Shown: in pieces, positions 1 to 15,106 of the stretch
Layout: each line of letters starts with the position of its first letter
Numbering within the stretch: the stretch's first letter is position 1
NCBI GenBank assembly: GCA_022376515.1
Contig: WTXI01000037.1
Coordinates: forward strand, 186,001-250,000
DNA length: 64,000 bases
Reading direction: 5' to 3'
Source of the DNA: Lactifluus volemus
Lineage: Eukaryota; Basidiomycota; Agaricomycetes; Russulales; Russulaceae
Translations under genes and position numbers: made by a program
The notes under the pieces: model-generated
Seen by the model: the letters and a program-made list of their open reading frames with translations, nothing else
Database searches by the model: none
What the model was told of the DNA's origin: nothing

Positions 1-82
1 CTCGATCACGTGTTTTCGCTTAAATAACACCTGAAACCACATCAAAATCAAAAATCAAAATCATAATAATTCAGTGATCATC

Positions 83-647
83 ATGACATCCCTGGTCGCT
101 CGTATTCAAACCGTAACGAGCGACTACCAGAAACTTCAAGCGGATCTATCAAACGTAGTAGAATCGAGACAGCGACTCGAGACACAGCTGTCAGAGAATG
201 AATTGGTGAAGAAGGTGTGTGACTAGGGAATGGAGAGCCTACTACTTGTTCAGAGCGCGTCATGCTAGGAGTTTTCCACCCTGACACCGAACAATGTTGT
301 ATTCAAACTCATTGGACCTGTCCTTGTCAAACAAGATCAAGTAGAGGCCAAGGGCAACGTCGACAAGCGGCTCGAGTTTATTCGTGGGGAAATGTCAGCG
401 TCAAAGGATATACAGCTCCAATTATACGCTCACATAGCTATCCTTCAGCAAACGGATGGAGGCGCAGATAGAGGAAATCGAGCAAAGTTCGGAAAAGAAA
501 AAGTTGGAGGTGCGTGCTTTTCAATCAATGGTGAACCATCTCTACATCAACCTGCAGCTAGTCGAACTACAGACTGAGCTACAACAGCAGCAGAAGGGGG
601 ATGAGACTGGCGGTTCTACGACATCTGTCTCGATCAGCAAACCGTAA
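83..647 (+). CDS. YKE2: Prefoldin subunit 6 (beta-type prefoldin)
   Basis: Four exons (83-214, 269-393, 449-509, 558-647) join in frame to give about 135 residues. The product is a beta-type prefoldin subunit of the cytosolic hexameric chaperone that hands unfolded actin and tubulin to the CCT chaperonin. It is nearly all helical coiled coil around a central hairpin. The stretch ending NVVFKLIGPVLVKQ, followed by RLEFIRGEIKRMEAQIEEIE, is the diagnostic prefoldin-6 core. The C-terminal helix runs KKKLELVELQTELQQQQ and the tail is Gly/Ser-rich. All introns are GT-AG and 48-55 nt long. The start is the first ATG in frame and gives the family's usual N-terminal length. The gene reads toward the SH3-TBC gene and no regulatory element was recognised. 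Family assignment is firm; exon ends were inferred by eye. Confidence 0.9.
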
Positions 648-1057
648 GTTATATAGATCATTGTTCGTAGTAGGGATGGATTCGGATGAGAAACTATACT
701 AGTAGCTGACTGATGTGATTTTAACCACGCGAGATGACACCCTGATCTTAAAATCGCTAATGAACCATATGGCGTCCTCTGCTGTTGTCAGGCACAGAAA
801 AACACGTGGATTGACCGCCGACCAAAGTCCAGGACATTTATCGAGATGATCTAGATATGGTAACCGAAACTTTATTGGGACGGTGATCCTTAGATAACAC
901 TTAAGTGTACAAATAAATGCGGCGGCTAAATTGTCAAAAACTCTCCTTCCGCGATGGACTAGTGCGCGGAAAACGGGATATCAAATTCATAATCGTAGAA
1001 TATTTTCAGTGACCCGTCTCTCTCTCTCTCTCCTTTTCCTCCACTCACGCACATTTA
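648..1057. other. Intergenic spacer
   Basis: About 410 bp between the prefoldin gene and the SH3-TBC gene. It includes a CT-rich tract at about 1018-1045, just upstream of the next ATG, of the kind often seen in fungal promoters. No coding signal was seen. Confidence 0.5.
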
Positions 1058-4000
1058 ATGGACCCCCTCCAACTCTCGCGTTGGACCCGCTTTGCTTCAA
1101 AGGGCGGCATTGGTAAATGTGTCGCTTTGCAAGACTGCGTTGCAGAAGAGCAGGGTGATCTCATGTTTCTCAAAGTGCGTTCATCCCTTTCCACTTCATC
1201 ATCCTTGTTCGTTCACACAAGTTAGGGTGATGAAATCACTGTTCTGATGCAAATTCCGGACGAGGATGGCATTTACCTTGTGCGTCTACCCTACCTGCCC
1301 ATATTGCTATTCTTAAACTTGCCCGTACAGGGTCACTGTGAAGGTGTCGTTGGCCGGTTTGCAGCTCTTAGTGTGCAATTCACTGGCAGGCTCAAGACAC
1401 CGATCATCACAAGGCGTCCCTCCACTTCAAAATCACCCCGTCCTCGCTCTTCAACGCCCTCTCATAGACAACAGCCATCCCCAAGCTCTGGTCCTTCCCT
1501 CTCTCGCCCATCTTCTCGTGAAGAAGATCCCTTGCCTCTCACTCATTCCACTCCTTCAGCAGCTCCTTCCCTCCCTGCCTCCCTCCCTCTGGGTCGTCGA
1601 AAATCCTCGCTGACGTCCCCCAAATCTGATGCCTCCGCTGAGCCATCTCATCATGATTTGGTTCTCACGCCCTCCATAAGCTACTCCTCTTCTTCCTCCG
1701 CCCCTGAGCCGGTGTCGCCGTTAACTCCATCCGACTTCTTTGTAGAGCCCCACGTCAGAGACAAGACCGCCTCATCATCCTTCCCCTCGGAGAACGAACA
1801 CATCGTTTTGGACAACTCCATTCTCTCCCTTCCACAAGAAATCGATCCCCGAAAACATCCTCACTCATTGATCTCCGGCTCCACTCCTCCGTCCAACTCC
1901 CTGGGCCTGGTGCAGGCGAGGTCGCGATCTTCAGATTCACCTGCTTCGAATGCGCCCCGTGATCCTTCACATCCGTCACCGACCAAGATAGAAGCGAGTT
2001 CACTCTCTGTGCCTAGCTTGGGTACTGGCGATTTCACTGGCATCCATCTGTCGCGCCTTTCTTCCGCTACATCCGACGGTGCTGCAGGGATAGGGCTTTC
2101 CATGCTCAACGGTTTCATCTTTGGTAATGTTGACGAAGATGACGATGACTACAGCGACCACGATCACTCGTCTCGTTCAGAGCCCGAGCGCACGTCTATC
2201 GAAGAAACAGTCGATGACTTTCCTGCTCCTCCAACCCAAATCCCGACGCCGTCTAGTCGAAGTGCTTCTTTTGTGTTGGATGCACACCGACCGACGTCGT
2301 CCATCTCTGAGAGTAGTGAAGATGGTGATGGTGCATCTTTCTACGACAATTATCGCTACTCAAGGTTGTCCATTTCCTCAAAAATGTCCAAGTCTTCTGC
2401 CCAAACTTTTGCTACTGTTCCGCCACCCATCCCCACCGACCCCCCTCCATCAGTCCGCCATTCACAAGATTCGCTATCCTCCGCACTAGCACTGCAGTCG
2501 GAACCATCGCCAACGCCAGAGACGGCCCCTGTCTCTTCCCCGCTCACAGCGAAACCAGCGACCCGGACTATTCCTCCGCCGCTTGCCTTGGAAACCAATC
2601 GACCTCCTGACGTCGTGGCTTCCGTTGCCTCACCGTTGCTCCACACCAACTTTGCCTCGCCGCCATCTTCACCTCCCACAGATCCAAGCACTGCCGCCAT
2701 GCATACACCTATCAGTGCCATCTTCGACCGCCGAGGGAGCGGCGCAGCATCCGTGTTACGTCAAAGGATCGAATCGGATCGCGGAATAATCAGCCCTTTA
2801 CCGAGTCCCTTGCCATCAACGGCACCCGAGGAGCGTACATTTGAACAGTTCCAAAGTATCGTCGTCAAAGACACAGAAGATAATGATAATGTCGTGTTGG
2901 CAGCCAATGGAACACAGCCCCAATCCCCCACCTCGCCTACTGCGAGCTCGTCACGTTCGAAATCAGAAAAGAAGCGCGATGGACCCACCCCCCTCCGTGT
3001 GATGAATCAGGCACCCCCTCCGCCATACACTCCGGATGCGCTAGACCACTCGCCAACATTCAATGTCATGCCTAACCACTCGCCAACATTCAATGTCATG
3101 CCTAACCACTCGCCGACGTTCAATGTCATGCCAACACCCGCCATCCCGCGTCCACCTTCAGAAAGGGTACCCGAACCAGGTGTCAGTCCATCGCGCACCA
3201 GCCTCTTTCTCCCCCATCCGAACGCCCCAAAGCCGAGCGCAACATCCCAAGGCCCGTTATATGGCCGCACAATGTCGGCTGTGCCACCCCCACCTGCAAG
3301 CTTGCTGATTCAGATGCTACAGAGAGCTGCTCAGATACACACCGGACCAAACGGCCTTCCCAGGTTCAACACCATCTATGCGACGACCTCACATGATCTC
3401 TCTACATCTCCGGGGCCTGTGCCGGTCTATTTTTCTGTCAATCCGCCGAACAATGTTCCCGCGAACCGCATACGCATCGTCACGCCGACAGCACAGAGCA
3501 CGCCTCCTCAATCTCCAGTGAATCTACGACCGCCAGCCGGGGGTCAGACCTTGACCCCTACTAGTACTGTCACCGCTCAAACCCCGAATGCTGCAGCCGC
3601 TCGCCGTCGCTCACGTTCTTTCTCGGGTTTTGATTCAAGTAAGACGCCCGGAGTGCCGCCAAAGGAGAAAAGGTTCGTATTTCATCCCCCCATTTACCTT
3701 TGTTTCGTCGCTGAAGGCGCTGTTGTTTTTTCAGTCAAGCCAAAGTGACTAACCGTCCATCGACCGCGGACTCGGAATCTCGCTCCGGTTCATTGGCTGC
3801 TCGGGCGGCTGCGCATACTGCTCGTCTTCACCAGGCACGGATACACACCCCGTCACCACTGGGGTTATCACAAGGGGGGCCCAGTTCCAGCGCCGCGCCT
3901 TTGGCAATAACATTAAGCGTCCCTCCCTCACCGTCTCATCCCAAGTCATTACCGAGCTCACCAACTGTGCTCCGTACGATATCACCCGCGAAGAGTGAAC

Positions 4001-5842
4001 CATCGCTCCGGGGTAGCCAAACGAAATCTGTGCCGGAACGTGGGGCACCACCAAAATCCCCCGCCGACACGGCTGGTTCTGGCCAGGTCGCATCCTCGCT
4101 GTCAGGTTCGAGCCCTGAAGATGCATCACCACTGGCGTTGATACAGTCATCTGCCAGTGAGAGCCAAATCAGTCTGGCATCTCGCGGCACCCTCGGAAAA
4201 ATTCAAGGCTCACTCTCTCTGCAACGGTCCAGCGGTGAGCTACCGGGCAGAACTTCATTCGGCGTTGATGCCTCGAACCATGGCGAAGCGCGCTTGCAAG
4301 GGACCACGCCTGCGCCCGCGTCAGCCTCCGGCTCACTCTCAGGGAGATCTACTTCTCTCCGGTCCAAGATCTCCCTGTCTGCACTCCGCGCAAGGTCTTC
4401 ACGGGAAGACAAACGCCAAGACGACGGACCTGGTGAAGGCGAGACTGTGCAAGTGAGGGACATGGATTTTGAGCTTGTCCGACCCGTGGCACGTCCGCTC
4501 CCCAGCGAGGAATCACCCGTCAGCGACAAGAACTCAGGGAGCGAGGGGATGCCATCATTCTTACGTGTCGATAGTCCTGCAACCTCCCTAGCTTCTGGCA
4601 CATCTGGCCCGCGCTCTCCCCTCAGCGTTACCTTGCCGACACCACTGGGAGCAGCAACGGGGACCGCTGTAGGGGCGAGCGCAAGCGCGGTCGAGGCGCA
4701 CCGAGCACGCGAGCTTAAGTGGATATCTGCCATGGCGTCGACGCCACCGACACATGCGCGGAAGAGCAAGAAGATCCGAAAACTACTGCAGGAGGGCGTA
4801 CCCGCATCGGTGCGCTATCAGGTGTGGGCGCACCTGACAGACTGCAAAGCCCGACGCATCGAAGGGCTTTACGTGCAACTAGGTGACCGTGAAAAAAAGG
4901 TCCCCGCGCACGCTGAGATCCAGCGCGACGCCCAGCTTTGTTTCCCAGGCGACCCACGGCTGTCCCAACCCGATGGGGCCCTGACTTCACTCTTGCGGGC
5001 ATATCTGACGATGGTACCGGACGTACAATATTCCAAAGGTGTGTCTTTTGGTCGCTCGTAAACACAGGAGGATTTGATCGTTTAATTTTTTTGGGGGGGG
5101 CAGGTCTGGCGTTCATAGCTGGTCAGCTGCTACTCCAGTCTCCGGAGGAGGACGCATTTTGGATCTTCATTTCGCTCATGGACTTGCACTTGAGGCCTTA
5201 TTTTTCTTTGAATTCCACTCAATTGGAGATCGACGCCTCATTGTTCGCCAAGGCAATGGAAGCGATTGACCCTTCGATCGCGAAAAAGCTGTTCACTGAG
5301 ATGGGTATTGCCCCCATTCGCGTTTGCCAACCATGGTCAGTGTTCTCGTGCGAGTTTTTGATATATTCCACGCGTATCTGACGCCTTACCTGTTGCAGGT
5401 TTACATCACTCTTCGTGGAGACGCTCCCTTCTGACTACTTCCAAAGAGTGTGGGACATATTTTTGAGTGAGGGTAGGGTTCAGCCATTCTCTCTCTTCAT
5501 CACACGCTGATATGCCAATCTTTAGGTATGGTGTTTCTCCTTCGAGTCGGGCTTGCGCTTGTAACATGCTGTCACCGTACACTGCTCGACATCCATCAGG
5601 AGGCCGAGGCCTTGAACCTTCTCCTGCACCCCCCTCAATTTTTGATTTCTTCTTCGCCCGACTTGCTTATCGAGCTTGCCAACTCTTTCAGACTCAAAGA
5701 TGACGACATCCGCAAGCAGCGTGTCAAGCTCGAGGCGCAGGCCAAGCGCAAGACACAGAGCCGTCTCTCAAACGCCGTATGGCGAGGTAGTGGCAATAGC
5801 AACCGCAGCCGCTCCGCGTCCATCTCGCTGCCCAGGAGCTGA
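1058..5842 (+). CDS. SH3 and TBC-domain protein, TBC fingers substituted
   Basis: Seven exons (1058-1174, 1226-1279, 1331-3672, 3735-5038, 5104-5335, 5399-5472, 5526-5842) encode about 1479 residues. Residues about 17-77 form an SH3 domain interrupted by two introns, with the ALQDCVAEEQGDLMF strand and the GDEITVL motif. About 1100 residues of low-complexity Ser/Pro-rich linker follow. A TBC fold occupies roughly residues 1190-1420, starting at GVPASVRYQVW and including DAFWIFISLMDLHLRPYF. TBC domains normally activate Rab GTPases with an Arg in IxxDxxR and a Gln in YxQG. Here those motifs read IQRDAQL and YSKG, so neither catalytic residue is present. The protein may bind rather than activate a GTPase, with the SH3 domain recruiting Pro-rich partners. 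The start ATG at 1058 keeps the whole SH3 domain. Family calls are firm; lack of activity is inferred. Confidence 0.88.
3044..3133 (+). repeat. Three in-frame 30-bp coding repeats
   Basis: Three head-to-tail 30-bp units in the SH3-TBC linker encode three copies of the decapeptide (D/N)HSPTFNVMP, residues about 629-658. The units differ at only a few bases, mostly in the third copy, so the expansion is recent and length may vary between strains. Confidence 0.93.
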
Positions 5843-6885
5843 TTGTTTCTCAATTTCAAAAGTAAATTTTTCGTCTTTCCATCATTCAAATCACCACCGA
5901 TTCCATGCTCCACTTTTGTTGTCCTCTTTCATACATATATTGTCCTTAATTGTCATTATTCTTTCTATTACGGACATCTCTTGGTGGATATGTCCCGATG
6001 TTTTATAATATCGAGTCTGACTATGTATCATTATTTTTCTATCACGACAATATGGACCCCAGAATACCAGGTACCACCAAGTTGGTCTTCATGCTGATAC
6101 CCTGTTCCATTCTTTTGTAGACACAATGCTTCCCCTTCTGACTCCTAATTTTCAAAAGTGGCGTAGAGCCTTGACGCTTCTCATAGTCATGACTTGATTC
6201 ACACCCCATGGAGGCTCTAATGAGAGCCGTTATCCTGGTCTTTGCAACGATCTAGTAGGGCAAAGGCAATTCACACCTAGCGACTCAAAGGTGGTGTAAG
6301 TACTTTGTTATGCAACCTGCCGTGGGGCCGCGGAGCGCCGCGGCAGATGTTTTCCATGGAACGAAGAGCGACAAATTCAGCTATTTGAATGGTACTATAG
6401 ACCCTCTAGTTTGAAATCTGAGATCTGTCATGAGCAAGTGTCTTTATCAAAAGCAAACAAGCGCACAAGCATTACATTTTTTAAATTGCCCCAAGGTTTT
6501 CTTTGAGTGGGAAATTTCAAACAGTGCGCGATTGCCAGTTGGGCGCTGAAAACTTAATGGACCCTTCCAGACTGTGTCGAGCGCTCGCGTGCTCAAGCGG
6601 ACCAGCCTCGAGGTCGCAATCTACTTTGCCAATTCGGCCAATTTTGGAAGCAGAACTTTCACACGTAAAGCAGCCTGCTACCCCCTCTCGTGGCGATAAC
6701 GTACACGATACGCAAGTAAGTACGAAACCCCCCTCACCCCCTTCTCGTTCAAAAGTAATAATAATTGGCCCGATGGGATTACAGCGCCTTGCACACAGCG
6801 TTCTACGAGCCCCTTCTTTTGTCCGACTACTACTAACTACGTTGCCGCCGCCGCCATCGTTCAACGTTCAAACATCTTGACAGTT
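5843..6885. other. Intergenic region, no gene seen
   Basis: About 1.04 kb between the tandem SH3-TBC and GH31 genes. The first part is AT-rich and probably holds the 3' UTR of the upstream gene. No conserved reading frame, RNA gene or repeat was recognised. The GH31 promoter should lie in the last few hundred bases. Confidence 0.5.
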
Positions 6886-11171
<4,286 letters not shown>

Positions 11172-11450
11172 TGGGTTCCCTGAAATATCCACATACATAC
11201 ATGCACTATACACTCCCCTATGGTCCACGGATTCCTTAATTATCTCCTCATGGGGGGCCTGCATCTGTGTATATTGCCCCCGTTCTTGACGGTCCATGAC
11301 AAATGTTCGACAGGCAAGGGGTGTGGGTAGAAAGCGGTAATTAATATGAGCTGTCCCTTTTTTTTTCTTCAGAAAACCAAGCCGGACGGACACCACGCAA
11401 ACTAAATAGCACCAATGCAGTTGAACTGTACCTCTCCGATTTGACGATAT

Positions 11451-14400
11451 TCATGTGGCGTCGACTCTAAAGCCTTCGCCATTCAAACGTATCTGCTGTG
11501 TGAGCGCCGCGCTGAGGATAAACTCATGAGAGTAAATCCCATGGCCGGCTTCGGCAATGGGTCGCCATATCGAGGCGTCTTCGGGACAAGAGACGACATA
11601 GTGGTTGGCTGAAGTCTTACCGCTCAGTGCGCGGACCGTAGGATTTTGTTGACGTATCTATGACCCATGCCATCCCCAAGTCTGTCAGTCACTTCTGGCA
11701 GTAAATTCAGATTTCGCTGCGCTATGGTGGCTGCTCACCTGCCCACCGTGCGCCGAAATGACGTTCTTAAGCAGCTTCTTATCTAGCGGCACTTTGTTTG
11801 TCACGTAGAAAACTTTGCCGGCGAAAAGTAGGCCTTTGTTTGCCTTGGCACGCTTCAGAGCATCAACGAGCTTGAAGTTCCATTTCTTTTCGTTGACACG
11901 GTCTGCAAGGACGTACTTGTTGATAGCTGCGCCAAAAGAAAAGAAAAGCATAATTTAACGATAGAATGGAACCAAGGGTAAACCACACACGGAGTAACTT
12001 CCCCGCCGCAATGGAATCACGAACCCACTGCTCCGTCACAACGGCAGGGGCCACTGCCATGGCACAAAGGAGCTTTTCTGTGCGTGCGAGAGTCCTGACG
12101 ACCAGATGAGTGCATTCGTCTGGTCTCACACCAACCCTTGCTCCCAACTTTGCCAAGGCCTAGTTAAAAACATAATGAGCAAAAAAAAAGGTTTATGAAG
12201 AACTTTCATTCCACACATTTTCTTCACTTTCGTCCAAACTAACTTGTGTGGTCAAGACCCTCACGGACTTGTCACTTTTGGCCTGTCAGTCAGCGAACAA
12301 AGCTGTGAGCGATGAATCGATATTTGCTTGCCTGAGGTCTCCGCCGGAGGATTCCTTCTTTAATTTCGCGCCCTTCGTTCTACCCTTGTGTGATAGAATC
12401 TCCGCCGTCTCCTGGGAACTAGTTTCTGCCCGGGCTGCGCGCTCATCATCATCGCGCATATCAGCGGAGCGATCCTTGCCCTTCGCGCCGCTGAGGCGCC
12501 GCTTCTTGCGCTCATGCTCATCATCAGAAGACGCAGCGCTCTCCACAGGGTGGATCGACGCGCGCTTCTTACCCTTACCCACCGTCCTCGATACCACGTC
12601 ATTCCTTTCCTTCCCCCGTTTGCCTTCAGGGAGAGCCGCAGCTCGCACGTTGCCACGTCGTAGTTCCTTCTCAAAGTTGACAACATCGGGCATGATTTCA
12701 TCCCTTAGCCGCTGCGAAGCTTTGGTAGCCGCAGAGCGACGTGATGTATGTCTTGATGGTCCCTCTTCCCGGTCTGTGCTTATGTCGACCGTGAGGGATG
12801 ACAAAGGATGTGTGCGTTCTCCGGAAATTGTTGCCGAGTGAGAAGCGTGACTCTTGGGCTTTGTTTTGACTGGACTTGCCCTCTTCAGTGGAGACCGCCC
12901 GGGCGACGCAGCTGTCCCTTTGGATGGCACAAGGACAGAGTCCATTGGAATCGGAGTCGTCGGGTGGCAAGTCGATTTCCCTGTTGGAGATGGTAGTACA
13001 TGCTCATCCCCTGCCGTCTCGGAATCGGCTCGGCGGTGGCACCTGGTGGCCGACAAAGAAATATCATTTGTAGGTCGCAGCGGGGAGGTATGTTGTTCCA
13101 ACGGAGAAGGGCCAGTACTCGGTTTCTCAGAAGAATTCCAGGCGCGCTTGGGCCCAGGGTTTTGCGCTACCCGACGAGGCGTGGCCGGCTTATCAGCCTG
13201 GATAGGGTCTCTTTCTACTCCTTGGGAATCCAATCGAGCATCGACGTCCATCCTATCTTCGGCGTTGGAGCCACCCGTGGCGTCCTTTGCTTTATTGGCC
13301 TTACGGGCGTTAAGCCTCTTCGGGGTCAGCTGAGACATGTTCTCTTCATCACGATGACTAGGCACTTCATCTACAGAAATTGCCTTGCCCTGTGCAAGCG
13401 CCATCTCCGCTACGAGGTCTGGAAGTGTCTCTAGGATGACCTCACGTTGAATGCCACGCTCGCCGAGATGATCGGAGAAGTCGAGGCCAGGCGGGAAAAC
13501 TACGTATTTCTCGAGACCAACAGAAAGGTTTCTCCACTGAATGAAGCAATCCTCTAACCACATGTGGTTGACGACTGGGATGGACCAATTACGTGCTTTC
13601 GTTGCCTTATTTCCCGAGATGCTACAGATTAAGACAAAGTTATCAGCACGACCAGAGGAAGATAACGAATTGGATATCATACAATGCGGCAATGACCACC
13701 GTATTCTTGCCAGACATGCTCGGAGTGAAGGTGGCGCCCATAAGTCCTATCAACTTTTTGAGGTAATCGCGCGCGTCGCCAGTATAATTGGTTACGGTGA
13801 TCTCCTACGCGTCGTGATAAGTAATCCTTAATTGATTTGACATCTAGCAGAACATACATGGGCAGAAAACCCTTCGATCGGTCTCTTAGGAATTGGATAA
13901 TGAAGCAACTGTGCCGTGGGTGTGACGGTGGTTCCAGTAGACTCTAAATGAAATAACCACGTAAGTGATCCAATGAGCTTTCGCCCGCTTACGGCCTATA
14001 CGCAAGGTCAGTTGGGGGGCTCACTTGAGTAAGTCATCAAAGGGGCAGTTCACCTGCACATAAAGGGATCCCCAGCGATATCGCGCAATCAGAACATCAA
14101 AGTCACACTCGGAAGGTTGGCGATTGGCGTCGTAGTCCACAACAACCCCCCCGGAGCGGAGGATACCAGCTTCGATGGCTTGTCTGCGGCCGTCTGAAAG
14201 ATCCAGATCAGGACTAAGTAATATGCGCCTATGACCCCAAATATCCCGCGATTTTGCTTTGCCCAGATTCGCCTCTTGTTCAGATGTCATGAGTGCAGCT
14301 TTGTACAATGCTTTCTTATCTTGAGATAGCTTATTCTGGGGCCTTAACAGGCTATCCGCCGCTTCACCTGTCTCTGGGCTACGTTTCCCGATCTTTAGAA

Positions 14401-15106
14401 TTGACGGCTCAGGCCATTCGTATGCAGCAGTGGAGAGACCGCGGATGCCAAAGCGCACGGAATCGTCAAACCAATGTGGAACGAGTACTCTGACTTGAGT
14501 TTCCTTCTGATGTTGTAACGCGGTTCGATACTTCTCAGACCCGGGCCGAACAGCGAAGAGGTGTGTGACATCGCGGGTCAGTCCAGCGCGCCATTGTCCT
14601 CCAAGCGTGGTGATACCAGCGGTCAGGACTTCTGTATCAGACGGAACGAGCTGAGGGGTGAAGGTAAGAGAGATGTGCGATACAGAAAATAAGGGGGAGT
14701 ACATCAGTCGAACAAGCCACAACTCCGGAAAAAAGCATAGCGGGATCAGGGGAGAAATGCTGTACACTTCCATGATGGTCAGACAGAGCTCGAAGGACCA
14801 GATCCTCACTCACAGTTGAAGCCTGCCAAGGATCAAGGAGCGATCGACCCAGTAATCCTTGAGGTTATAGTTGATAAGTAGGTGCGTGTTCAACGTTTCA
14901 GAGGAAAGACGTACGGTTATTGTAAAAGATCCTTCCTTGGCATTGTCCTGTCCTTCATAATCAAGTGAGAGCGTGATGATATGTGTCGCTTCCTCCAGTG
15001 GTACAGGTTGGGCCCCATTATGCACCAAGAGGAGGGTTAAATCTGCCTTTCGTTTCTCAGAAAGAGTGGAAGTGCAGAAAATCTTGATTCCATCGAAAAT
15101 AGACAT
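11451..15106 (-). CDS. RTT107: Six-BRCT DNA damage response scaffold (Rtt107/Brc1)
   Basis: Eleven exons on the minus strand give about 1013 residues: 14915-15106, 14814-14857, 14703-14766, 14054-14650, 13858-13995, 13683-13804, 12332-13621, 12244-12274, 11991-12159, 11739-11926 and 11451-11657. Four N-terminal BRCT repeats are visible, with landmarks FDGIKIFC, TLGGQWRAGLTRDVTHL, GSLTWLFHLESTG and NHMWLEDCFIQW. A basic, Ser-rich linker of about 350 residues follows, then the paired C-terminal BRCT5-BRCT6 module (KLGARVGVRPDECTHLV, KLLKNVISAHGGQ, YVVSCPEDASIW). In yeasts this scaffold binds phosphorylated H2A and links repair complexes to stalled forks. The intron at 12275-12331 uses a GC donor. 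The ATG at 15106 starts directly at BRCT1. The gene is convergent with the GH31 gene, with 279 bp between stop codons. Confidence 0.9.

Noticed and set aside
12248..13333. Plus-strand frames opposite the RTT107 linker
   Set aside because: The minus strand gives a continuous exon linking recognisable BRCT repeats with correct splice phases.
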